A DNA stretch of 64,000 nucleotides from Chrysoperla carnea (Eukaryota > Arthropoda > Insecta > Neuroptera > Chrysopidae). Positions within the stretch are counted from its first letter, which is position 1. Every line of letters starts with the position of its first letter. The stretch spans positions 95,341,435-95,405,434 of the forward strand of contig NC_058338.1 in assembly GCF_905475395.1 (NCBI RefSeq). The letters run 5' to 3'. A program made the position numbers and the translations under genes. The notes beneath the pieces are model-generated. The model searched no databases, had not been told where the DNA came from, and saw only the letters and a list, made by a program, of their open reading frames with translations. Positions 26,505 through 37,800 of this stretch are shown piece by piece.

Positions 26505-27065
26505 ATACATAAGAGGGGTATTTCAAATAGGTCCGTAGCACCTAGACCAAGAAGTCTTTGTGCCCTTCTTAAGAACAACCTATCACCTGGAGGTGACACG
26601 TCCCGAGTAAGAGATGCTATTTTAAGTAGATGAAGTCTGTGGTGGTCATATGCCACTAAGAAAGTTCACAGCTTTGGATGTTTCACCGACCTCCATGCAG
26701 ACCTTACAAGTGGGATCATCAGAGATCTCCATGTTATGAAGATGGTAGTTCAATCGACTGTCCTGTCAAGAGTCCCACCACCCTTTTCAACTGTGCTCAA
26801 GTGTGTTTCAGGCGATCACAGTCGATTGGTCTAGCTGTCGTTATGCACAGTTTGGCCTGCCGAACACATTGCGTAAAGTCCCAATAATCAGTATGGTCTT
26901 GTCGTAGCCATCCCTTGATTCGGTAAATTACGTAGCATTTTGGTAAAAGGAGTGTTTGAGACGACCCTTCGCGTGCCAACAAGTCTGCTGCTTCATTCCC
27001 TTTACCGCCAGAGTGGCCTGAAACCCAGGTCAGTTTGATTGTGTTATTCAGTGCAAAGGTTTTAG
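26505..27065 (-). pseudogene. Non-LTR retrotransposon fragment (RNase H end)
   Basis: Minus-strand frames read TWVSGHSGGKGNEAADLLA and REGSSQT (RNase H C-terminal motif). Later comes HNMEISDDPTCKVCMEVGE, a Cys-rich tail, then a frame ending in RLLGLGATDLFEIP. Related to 10440-10960 and better preserved, but split between frames. No target duplication found. Confidence 0.75.
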
Positions 27066-27069
27066 AAAG

Positions 27070-28285
27070 TTGCAATTTTAAGAAAATGGTTTGCCTCCAT
27101 TTTCGATAAAAATGATAAATATTTATTAAAAATAAAATTGCCAAGTCAACATATTTATGGCGGGAATTTTTAATTTAAAAAAAACAACAAATAGCACAAT
27201 ATTACTTCTGATTCTGAAGAAAATTTGCTGGGGGGTAGTGGTCAGTGGATGTTGAATTTTATATTTAACTTATAAAAATATTAAGTACGTATGACAATTT
27301 TTTAATTTATTTTTACTCAAAATCAAAGAGAATAGGATAGAGAAGACTTCAAAAGGATATTACAGTCAAAACAAAATCGGTTATAACGACACTGGAGATA
27401 CCCAGATCCTTCTTTAACCTTTTGGGGTTCCTGAGCACTATAAGTCTATCGTCACGCCATTGTTGACATACAGAAAAGAAGCAGATACGCTTTTTGGAAC
27501 GACAAGTGGCGAGAGTGCTGAGTGGAGCCTGGAAGTTTCCACAATCATGGTTTTGGGATAACTTTAATTCCAATCGGAACGGCATTTTAATTGTTAAAAT
27601 TTTTCCGCGCAAATTGTGAAACATTCAAATATTGCGTTAATTTTGGGATAGCGAAATTTTCAAATTCGTCATAATAATCGATTACTCATTATATGTCGTT
27701 CTGCACGATTTTGATTGTACTTTTCAGCTCTCTTCGAAGTAGAAGTGAGAAAAATAAAGCACCTAAATGTGTCACTGTCTTACGGTCTAAAAAAACCTTT
27801 GATTTATTTCCTGATCAATATACTCTCTCTAACCTGTACTCTTTGATTCAAAATATAATAATTTTGTTGTCACAATTTTTTATTATATTTTTGTTGTGTG
27901 TTTTTCTTTTTTTGAAGGGTTCCTTAATAAAATGTTAAATAAAAAAGGAACCTTTGTTTTGAATTTATTCTCTATTCACATTTTATTTTGAAAATGTAGA
28001 AATGAAAATTGAAAAAAACAAAAAAAAAAAACTAAACAATTATTTGAAATGAAAAAATTTCTGGATAAAATGTAATATTGAGGCGTTTGAAAAAACAAAA
28101 AATTTGTACGTTTCAATAAAAAAAAAACTTTTATTATTATTTTCTTCTTTTTTTTTTTAATAAAATGAAAAGCTGCGTCATAAACCAAAGTGAAAAAATT
28201 GCTGAGTGTTTTATTTCTTTCACTAGATGTATAACCGATGAAAAATCAACGGAATCTACTTTTTTTTTTATGAAAAACGAAAAGT
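27070..28285. other. Intergenic, low complexity, no gene recognised
   Basis: Contains long A and T runs (for example 28020-28160). Short frames here lack any domain or codon signal. Confidence 0.35.
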
Positions 28286-28287
28286 TT

Positions 28288-28429
28288 GAGAGAAAAATAG
28301 TATATTACAACCTAGTTGCTGATCTAAGTAAAGAATTTCTCAGATCTCATGTTTGTCACCCTCGGTGATGAACATGAGATCTGAGACATTATTTACTTGC
28401 TCCCGTGGTGTGTATACTATTTTTCTCTC
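28288..28429. repeat. Palindromic MITE-like hairpin
   Basis: GAGAGAAAAATAGTATA at the left pairs with TATACTATTTTTCTCTC at the right. The centre forms a long stem from TCAGATCTCATGTT and AACATGAGATCTGA with a TCACC/GGTGA cap. The whole 142 bp can fold on itself. Confidence 0.75.
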
Positions 28430-28994
28430 CGACTGAGGCGGAAAGCGGCAAGTTTGTTTTGCAAAGTGGGCAGAAATTTGACACTTTTGGCACGACGGTG
28501 AGAGTAAGTTTTTACAATAATATGGAAGGACTTTAAAGAAGCCAGTTGAAGATTTCGAATGATATGAGAAATTTTAGTTCAATGATTATTTCAGAAGATA
28601 CTGTATTTTAAATCCAGAAGTGTCAATTTTGCTTGGTAAACAAGCATCTTCGTCCAAATAACTCGGGAATTTTTATAGATCATTTTCAAGAAAAATAAAC
28701 AAACTTTCGAGTGGTCTTAACTTTGTTGTACAATAATTTTTAAATTTGGTACCCTTCTAAAAACTTCTTTAAAATTTAGAAGTAATATTTCTTACCCTTT
28801 CTATCTTCTGTAAAAAGCGGCAAGCGACAAATTATTAGATTCCAAAATTAGAAATCACAAGTTTCTAAAATATACCCCAAAACTAGGAATTAAATGTTTT
28901 CGAATTAGTTATTGCAGTTTCAAATTCGATAATTTTTCACAAAGATACAGCTGTTTGAAATTTTGTTAAAAGTTTCGTTTTAACCACCGGCCTA

Positions 28995-29295
28995 AAAAAA
29001 AGGGATGTTATAAGTTTGACCGCTCTGTGTGTATCTGCCTGTCTGTCTGTGGCATCGTAGCGCCTAAATGGATTAACCGATTTTGATTTTTTTTTATTTC
29101 GTTTGAAAGATAATTTATTTGAAAATGTTCTTAGCTATGTTTCAAGTGCGAGTTTAGGGTTCCGTACCCGAAAAAACAAAAATTTGGCGATTATCTTCTA
29201 AATCGGCTCAGCTTGGAAAATACTTTATGAAAAAAGATAATTTAATGGATAGTGTTCTTAGATATGTTTCAAGTGCGAAAAATTTGTCGGTGTCA
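28995..29295 (+). repeat. Family E (GTCT-core) repeat
   Basis: GGGATGTTATAAGTTTGACC, CTGCCTGTCTGTCTGTGGCA, AGGGTTCCGTACCCG and TAATTTAATGGATAGTG in the family order. Confidence 0.65.
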
Positions 29296-29469
29296 GTAGT
29301 GTATTCAAGCTGTTTTATAACGTCTAGATTCTAGAAAATGATCTTATAGAGTTTTAAAAGTAAACTTTGATTTTATCTTATGATATAATTTCGATAGTAG
29401 CATTAAATCTGAATGTCAAACTGTAGCGTCAATCTTCAATTTCCAGATCGATCCATGTTATTGCCTAAC

Positions 29470-29785
29470 CTATTTGGATCAACAACAATACATAGTTATT
29501 GATAAATGGTAAGTAATCAAGTGGGTTAAATTGGAACTACTGAAAAAGTGGTCCACTTCCAGTTGAATAGTACAAATTTTAATCGCCAGTGGAGGGATTT
29601 ATATGATTTTAATTTGAATATTTCTATTGGCCTTAAAAAATGATAAGTATTGCCATCTGGTAGTCGAAATTGTAACTACTGAATTCGGGTCTTCTGATTT
29701 TAATTAATACGAATTATTATCACCAATTTTCGACTCCCTGTAATCAATATTAACATAATATATTTTTTGTTATAATGTTTTCTAA
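29470..29785. repeat. Dispersed repeat family F
   Basis: Shares TTGGAACTACTGAAAAA, TATTGGCCTTAAAAAATG, ACTACTGAATTCGGGTCTTC and TATTATCACCA with 4597-4958. Confidence 0.55.
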
Positions 29786-29794
29786 ATATCTAGC

Positions 29795-30108
29795 TGTGAA
29801 CTACCCGCTTCGCTGGGCAACTTCGATTTTAAATTCAAAGATTATTGTGTTATATGTTATATGATCGTTATGTTACATTCATTTCATTAGTCGTCACTTT
29901 CCTCCTTTTGTTCTCAATTTCGTTTAACATCTACAATTATCAGTGTTTCTCTACTATATTATGCATCTATTATACATAAGATCTTTTGTCTTGATTCACT
30001 CTATCGATTAGAAAAATCCGTTGCGTAGTTTTAAAGATCTAAGCATACATAGGGACATAGAGACCGACGTCGAGAAGTGACTTTATTTTATACTATGTAT
30101 TGATTATT
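29795..30108 (+). mobile_element. Non-LTR/SINE-like repeat with CCCGCTTCGCTGGGC motif
   Basis: CTACCCGCTTCGCTGGGCAA near the left and AAGTGACTTTATTTTATACT near the right bracket the element. The same CCGCTTCGCTGGG-type motif recurs at about 40440, 58670 and 59210. Motifs of this kind mark short non-LTR-derived repeats in many insects; the exact family is not determined. Confidence 0.55.
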
Positions 30109-30109
30109 A

Positions 30110-31840
30110 AATAATATTTAGAAAGCGCATCTGTCTGTCTGAAGTATTTTTAAACTGGAAGTATTTTACTATTTTAAAACTGCTTCAAAATATCGATTGC
30201 AATTCAATTTGATAAAACATTTTTAGCGTCAGAAAATGATACCATCGTTAATTAATTAAAGCTTAAATATTTTCAGCTTTATCGCTGATTTTTATCTAGA
30301 CAGCTCTTTGATCGAAATTATACCATGTGAACAAATTTGGCGCTAGAAGCTAGCGTCAAACGTCACAATGAAATCGCACCTTGAGAAAAACGTAAAATTA
30401 AGTTTCAGTGAATTTCCATAATGGCGCTCTTGAGAAGCAGGACTTAGGCTACTTCTCTATTCTTTTCTAGCCCCTGGTGGAAAAAATATTTGAAAAAATA
30501 ATAAGTCTTAACAAGTCTTAGGAAACTCTGAAACAGTCTTAGAAACTTTTAAAAAGTATTAAGAACTCTGAATAACTCTGTATTAGACTAGTCCGAAAAC
30601 GTTGAGAAATTCAAAGTTCCTAAGATTTTTTCAGAACTTCTTATTCTTTCTTCAAATATTTTTTCCATCAGGGGTACAACTTGTTGATATCTTTATTTGA
30701 CTTTTGTTTCTTTGTGTTTGATGTGAACTTCTTTATCCTTCTCTATCAACTTGTTTAGATTTTTATCTTATTCTTATTACTTTCTTTTAAAACTTAAAAT
30801 GTATTCCAGTTAGGTCACATAAACAGTCTTTAGCTTTTTACGATTTGACGCTGCCGAAGTTTTTTCCCATCCAGATGGCAGCACGGCCTAAACTGACCTT
30901 TTATCACAGAAAAGTAAGTATATCCTATTTTTATAATCAGGATTAATTTTGAAAGTATTGGATAAATAAATTTATAATATGTATTTTTTTATGAATTAAT
31001 AAACTTTTTTGTTTTCTGTCGCTTTTACATGATGTTGGACAAAGTTCTATTTTTTCAGCTAGGTGAATTCCTAATTTGACGACAAAAAGCCAATATCAAG
31101 CGTTATCATGATGGTACATTTTTTTAATTTGACGCTGCACATAGTTTTATTTTTTTCAGCTAGGTGAAATCCTAATTTGTCGCTCAAAGCCAGCGTCAAG
31201 CGTCATCAGGAAATTACATCTTTAGGTTTAGAACCATCTTTTAGAGATGGTTCTCACTCTGGTGTCAAATCCAGTTAGTATATTTTCGAAGTGTTTATTA
31301 GCGTCAGTGTAAAATAACATATCTATGATTATTGTAAAGGATACGGTAGGCTACAAAGAGGCAGGGAGGGATTTCAAAGAAACTGGAATTCATAGATATC
31401 TAGTATATTAGATGCCTATGTTGGAATTATTATATTTTATCTACGGCCGCTTGTAAAGGATTTTAGGAATACTTTTTTCAAAAATAAATCAATGAACAAA
31501 TATTTAATGCATGCGTGTTTTAAATAAAATTTTTATTCATTATATAGACGTACTTTCATAATACAATAATAATTTTAAATTAATTTTACAATTATCAATA
31601 TATAATATATTTTTTTAAATATATAGAATTAATTTTTAATTTATTTATATATTTTTTTTTTACATAATTAATGAGGTTTGATTAAATATTATTATATCTT
31701 AATTAATTAATATTGGGAGATAATGCAATATTTTTTTTAATTTTATTTTTTTTTTTTTATAATTATTTCATTTATTAGGTTAAAATATATAGATTTATTT
31801 AATTTATTTAGGTTAGATTCGTGCTTTATTAAAAACTACA
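30110..31840. other. 3-prime flank of the MIP gene, no gene seen
   Basis: A block GCTAGGTGAAxTCCTAATTTG followed by GCC(A)xxGTCAAGCGTCATCA occurs twice (about 31058-31110 and 31160-31215), an old direct repeat. The far distal part is AT-rich and probably 3-prime UTR of the distal MIP isoform, with an AATAAA (minus) at 31825-31830. Confidence 0.4.
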
Positions 31841-31845
31841 ATTCT

Positions 31846-31895
31846 TTAACCCCACATTCCTTTTAAGTTGTTCCAACCTGGATCTCGTTTTGATA
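31846..31895 (-). CDS. Mip: MIP distal alternative last exon: DPGWNNLKGMW-amide
   Basis: After acceptor TTTTCCAG the frame (completing a G-TA valine codon) reads VSKRDPGWNNLKGMWG then TAA. KR is the cleavage site, the two Trp are six residues apart, and the final Gly gives the amide. The peptide matches Drosophila MIP EPTWNNLKGMW-amide closely. An AATAAA lies 16 bases after the stop, which seems too near to be the working signal. Confidence 0.9.
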
Positions 31896-34800
31896 CTGGA
31901 AAAGAAAGTACAGATATTAATAAAGTATTCAAATAGAAAGTAACAAGATCTAAAAGGGACAATTTTTACGATTTTTATTAAGCTATTTTTAATGACCTGA
32001 GATTAAAGTGGTTCGGTTGTCACGTGGCTAGTTTACTAGTTAACTAGGCAATTTGTATGACGTTAATGTAAGAAAATGCTCTAAAAATATCGTAAACCAG
32101 GGAATTTGTATGACGTAAATGTAAAAAAATGCTCTAAAAATATCGAAATAGCGTTTAAACCAAAGTTCTATTATGTCTTCTTTTAGGCAAACGCCGTAAG
32201 GTAATGTTTTTTTTTGAATAAACAAAATCTGTGATACATTTTCTTCATGATGAAACCATTTTTGAATTTCGCATTTACCAATAGGACTTTTCATTTTAAA
32301 ATCACGATTCACATTTGTTTCGTACTAAATGATTTATAACCAATGTGATAAAATGAATAACAAATATCTTCTATCTTAGTCCTACTTATTGCTGTCAGTA
32401 CGAAAAAATAAACTCTGCACTTGCGCTTATGACATGATGAAAAGGCCTATTAATTTTTGTAAAATGAACATTATTGTAAGTTTTTAAATTAAGTACTGTG
32501 TTAAAAATCATAATTTTAAAATGAAATTTTGAAAAATTTTGCCCCGCAAGAGGCCCCAAAACTGTGTTTATTGTGATCAAGGAACTTTGAACTATCATTT
32601 ACCGCAAACAAATGAACATACACCGTACTGTCTCAAACAGCCGGACTACTTTAAAAGTAGTTTTAAACAAAATTGTGTAAAAAGGTAGTCAACGATATAA
32701 AATTAAAAAACAAATCTAGAACCATTAACCGTTTCTGTTAGCTGTTAACAAATTACTTTTTGTCAAATATTTAGTCTAATCCAGATGTGAATTGTATAAG
32801 CGGCAACGTTGTACTATTTAATTCTGTGAGACTGTGCTGCTTGATATACTGTGTGCACAGATGAGCAAAATATGAGAGTATGAGTTGTAGCGTTGACACA
32901 TTTACCGCATTAATACAACTACTATTTAGAGAAATGTATTTTCTTTTATCTAAGATATCACATTCTCACTCACTCCGATTGAAATACGTTAACATCACTT
33001 TTAGATTGATGTCTGTGTGTTTGCATGTATGTTCGTTTGTTCTCGTGAATGAAAAGTGATTTCGCATTTACGCTAATCGGAATATAATATATAATAATAA
33101 GCGAAAATTTTGTTAATTATTAAAATTTGAGAAAATCAAACAATATTTATGCGCTGATAATTTTTCCTATAAAAATAATATTTACGAGAATATTAATAGC
33201 TTTCAAATATCTGTGATGTAATCGTTTTTATCGACTAAATTTATTTAACTAAACATGTAAATATTTTTTTTGAATACAATCTATGTTTTTATCTTTATAA
33301 ACGATGGGCTTAAAATACCGTTATAAATGGGAGAAGAGGGGGTGAGATCTATTTCTCTTAAAAAATGAGCACTGAAATTCATTTCATGAAAGTTTTTATT
33401 GTATAAAAACTTGCAGTATGCTTACATGAAGCTTTGACTAAAGGCTTTATCGGCTACAAGTAATTATGGTGCAGTAAAAGATATAACAAAAATCAACTAA
33501 TAAAACAAAATGAAATAAACCGCTCATTTTATGCCAAAACCTAGTCAAATTGGTTTCTCAGGTGTAAATTATTCGTAAACCATGAGTTAGTTTCTATTTG
33601 TTAATAAACAATAAACTGTTAATTAAATGATATAGTTCATATACAAGCTGACTTAAGAAAATTAATAAATAGGCAACTTGTATTATGTATATGTTATGTA
33701 CATATATGAGTTTTTCGAACATGAAAAAAAACAATCTTATACATGTATAATATATATATAATATAACTATAGCGGTTTCGAGAATGCCGTAAAAATATCG
33801 TAATTATTCGGCATTTACGTAATGCCGTATATTTACCGTTATAATTTTTTTATATTATAATATTTTGGCCAGTTTTTATACTATAGTTATCTAATATATA
33901 TACTGCACTTACGCGGTATAGTTAAACACATTTCACCAGGCTTTAGCAAAATGAGCGGGGTTTATTTAATTTTCTTTTATTCAGTTACATCTTTGACTGT
34001 ACTATTAGTTTTTATTAAATTTTACATACAAATCGTACACATATAAATCGCAAGCGTAAAACTTCCCATTAATATTTAAAGCCTTATGTGCATTAAAGCC
34101 TTACCATTCTTACTAATTAAGCACGTATTAACGCACGAGTGTGAAAATTTTGCCAATAAAGTTTTTCCTTGGATATTAAGTGAGTTCTCCGATCTCTCCT
34201 CTCATCGTAATTTTTGTTCAATAACTTCAAGTAGTTTGAAATTGACTGAAATTTGATTGGTTCCATTTATATGATAAAATGAAAACATTCGAATAGTTTT
34301 CGAATAAGCTATCTCTGGTTGAAAATATTTTACACTCGTGCGCTGATAGGTTCTAATAATAGTTATATGACAAACCTTAAAAATTAAAATCATTACCTTT
34401 TTTTACATCGAAAAAGTTTCTGAAAATATAAATCGAATAAATAATGAATTTAGGGGTGGGGAAGTTCAAAACTAAATAAGTATCGATAAATAAAATGTCC
34501 AAACATGGAGACTAGAGAAGGAGACCGAACTCAAGCGGGAGAATTGACAAAAGTCATTGCAATCGTGTAAGTTACTTAGTTACTTTTTGTACCACTAGTG
34601 TCGCTAATTTCCTTTTGCACTGAAGTGAATATAGCATAATAATAATCCAATTAATCTGCGAAACAGATGACAAAATTGCTATTAGAAAACAAAAAATATG
34701 TTGTCATAGAAGAAAACAAGCCAAGAAACATTGCGTTTTTTGTTTACGGCTAAGTTAACCTAGAAAATTCCCAAAAATAAAAAAAATGGTTTTCTTGCGA

Positions 34801-37800
34801 TAAAAATAAAGTTGACGTCCAATGCATAAAAATTAAATGGGAAAGTTATAGGTCTCAAAAAAACCTGTCGATTGCCGTCTGGTAAGTAATTTGGATGCGT
34901 AGATACCGAGAAAACTTAAAAGAAATGAGCGAAAATAGTCGTTTTTAAATTTGTTTATAATTTTTTCTTTTTTTCATTTTATAGTTGATATTTGGTGAAG
35001 TTATGAGTAATAGGTTCCACAAACCCCCAGTTTTTTTTTTTTTTTTTTTAATTTTGAAAATTTTTCGAAATATCGCTTTTTTTACGAAAATAAAAAACAT
35101 TCCTGTTGGTCGAGGGATTATGGTAGAGCGGTTTTTCGAAGCTTAATCTCTTTATCTAGACTTTTTCTAACATAATTTTTTCTTCAGCAAGTGAATTTTG
35201 TATTTTTTTTCATGACGAAATCGGGCCTCAAAAAATTATAATTTTTTTGGATGGAGTTTTTCTCGGTAAAAAGTAAAACTCGTAGAGCTCTGAAACTTGC
35301 ACACGTTGTTAATAAATTCTTTTTTTACATTTAAAAAAATATTTGCAATTGTTATTTTTCGTGGAACGACCGCATTGATTCCGTCAAAGTCGAGTGTTTA
35401 TGCATCCCATTTTTTTTTGAGGCCCGAATTTGGCATCAAAAATTTCTCTTTCTGCTAAAATATTATGTTAGAAGTCTAGGCGAAGAGATTAAGCCTCGAA
35501 AATTTGCATCTACCATAATCAGTCGACCAAGGGAAAAGTTTAAGATCAAAATTTTTTGATTAAAACACTGAAGGTTTTTGAACCTATTACTCTTTAACTT
35601 TTAACTTTAACCAAATATCAACTTTAAAATGGAAAAAGAAAAAAGTTATAAATAAATTTAAAAACGACTATTTTCGCTCATTTTTTCAAATCTTAGCATC
35701 TACGCATCCAAATCGGACTTACCAGACGTCAATTGATAAGGTTTTTTTTTTTTTTTTTTTTGAGATCAATAACTTGCCCATTTAATTTTTTTGCATTGGA
35801 CGTCAACTTTTATCGCAAGAAAAAATTTTTATTGCAAAGAAGACCAATTTTTTTGACTTTTGCGAATTTTTTAGGTTAAGTTAGGCATTTATTAGCCGTA
35901 AACAAAAAAGCTATGTTTCTTTTCAAGTTTTCTTCTATAACATCATATTCTTTGTTTTCTGATAGCAATTTTGTCAAATTTAACATTTGGCCTCCGTAGA
36001 TTAATTGGATTATAAATAGGAGTGAAGTAAGCAAAATAACCAATTTATTCTTCAAGTGAATACATATATATACGAACTACTACATATTTCGCGCCTTACA
36101 CTCCCTCCACTATTACGGTACAAAAGGAACACTACTGACATCTTATTTGTGACTGCCATTTATTTACATGGAGTTCGGTCTCCTTCTCTAGCCTTCATGG
36201 GTCCAATGGTCCAACAATAATCATATATTTTATTCATAAAACGCACATTTTACAGAATATACTTTTTATATAATACTTACAAGGACATGTTTTTATTTTA
36301 TTTAGGAAAACAACTCTCGTATAACACGAAAAATTTTCATGGCATAAATATAAAATATTATGTCACGAATAAATATGTCTTTGGAAGTTTGGAATATAAT
36401 TCGTCGTAAAAGTTTTTACTTAAATCGAAAAAAAACAAAATAAATAAATAATTGTATTGTCATTAGCCGCAATTCGTGTTATATGCGATTGTTAACATTT
36501 TGTGTTTTTGTTTCTAAATAAATAATATTAACTTAACCCCACATATACTTTAAATTGTTCCAGCTGGATTTCTTGGGTGCTGTAAAAAAAAGAGGAATCG
36601 CTCGTTTACATATCATGCAAAATGCAAATATTTATATTAATAAATAGCATTCAATTTTTATTTGGGAATACTATATCCTACATGTTGGGTTGCCACATTA
36701 AGTAGGTATTCTGGTCTAGAATCTTCAATTGTAGGCATTTTCCAAACTAACATTACAAAAAAATGAAAATCATTTTTGTAGCCATTTTATCATATGATAT
36801 TTATAAACATTTTTAAAATATAATAAGAATAGTAAAAAAAATTAATTCTACGAATTACAGGCTGGTGAAGTGAGACGTACGAGTCCAGCCCTTGTAGAGA
36901 TCCGAAACAAAAAATTTTGGAAAAATTGTTAATTAGTAAAGATGTTGCTATCGTCTGTACCTCAGCCAAAATAAAAAAAATTTTTAACAAAAAGAAAATC
37001 GACTTCAAAAAAAAACTTTTCGAAAACAAATTAATATGCACTAAAAATGGAAAAAATAACGATAATAAAATGTGGTTAAAATGTTATTCTTGGGGTCGGT
37101 GTCAGCCAAGGAAACAACTCTGACAGAACAGTTTGCTACATTAGCTTGGCTGACACCGACTCCAAAAATAACAATAATTTTAATTACATTATATTATCGT
37201 TATTTTTTACTTTTTAGTGCATGTTAATTTGTTTTCGAAAAGTTTTCTTTTGTAGTCGGTTTTCTTTTTGTTTGTTTTTTTTATTTTCTGATTTTTTAGT
37301 GAAACAGAAGTACACTAACTAACTTGTCATTAAAAAAAGAATCATCCAAATCAGTTGGATTGATATTGAGTTATTCGCCCTCTTATCGTACATACTTAAT
37401 GCAAATTTAAGACTTTTATGGTTTTCTCATGGATGTCGTTGTCAGAACTGAACCAAAATGAAATGGGACCACACGGGAAGCACCAGCTTTCAAATAGATC
37501 TTCAAAATTGGTTTACTCAGTCAAAAGTTCTGAGGTAACACACATAAAAAAAAAATTAAAATACAATCGAATTGATAACCCCCTCCTTTTTTTTGAAGTC
37601 GGTAAATAAATTATTTCACAAAATGGCGTCGAAATGAAAAAAAAATTGTTTTTGCATTTTTTAAAAATAATCAAAATTGAAATTTTTTTAAATCCAACGT
37701 TCATACGATAGAGAGATTTATAAAGAAGATTCCAACCAATTTTCGGAAGGAATCTTTCAAAGGAATCGGTCGAGTAGAATTTGAGATATCATGTCAACCA

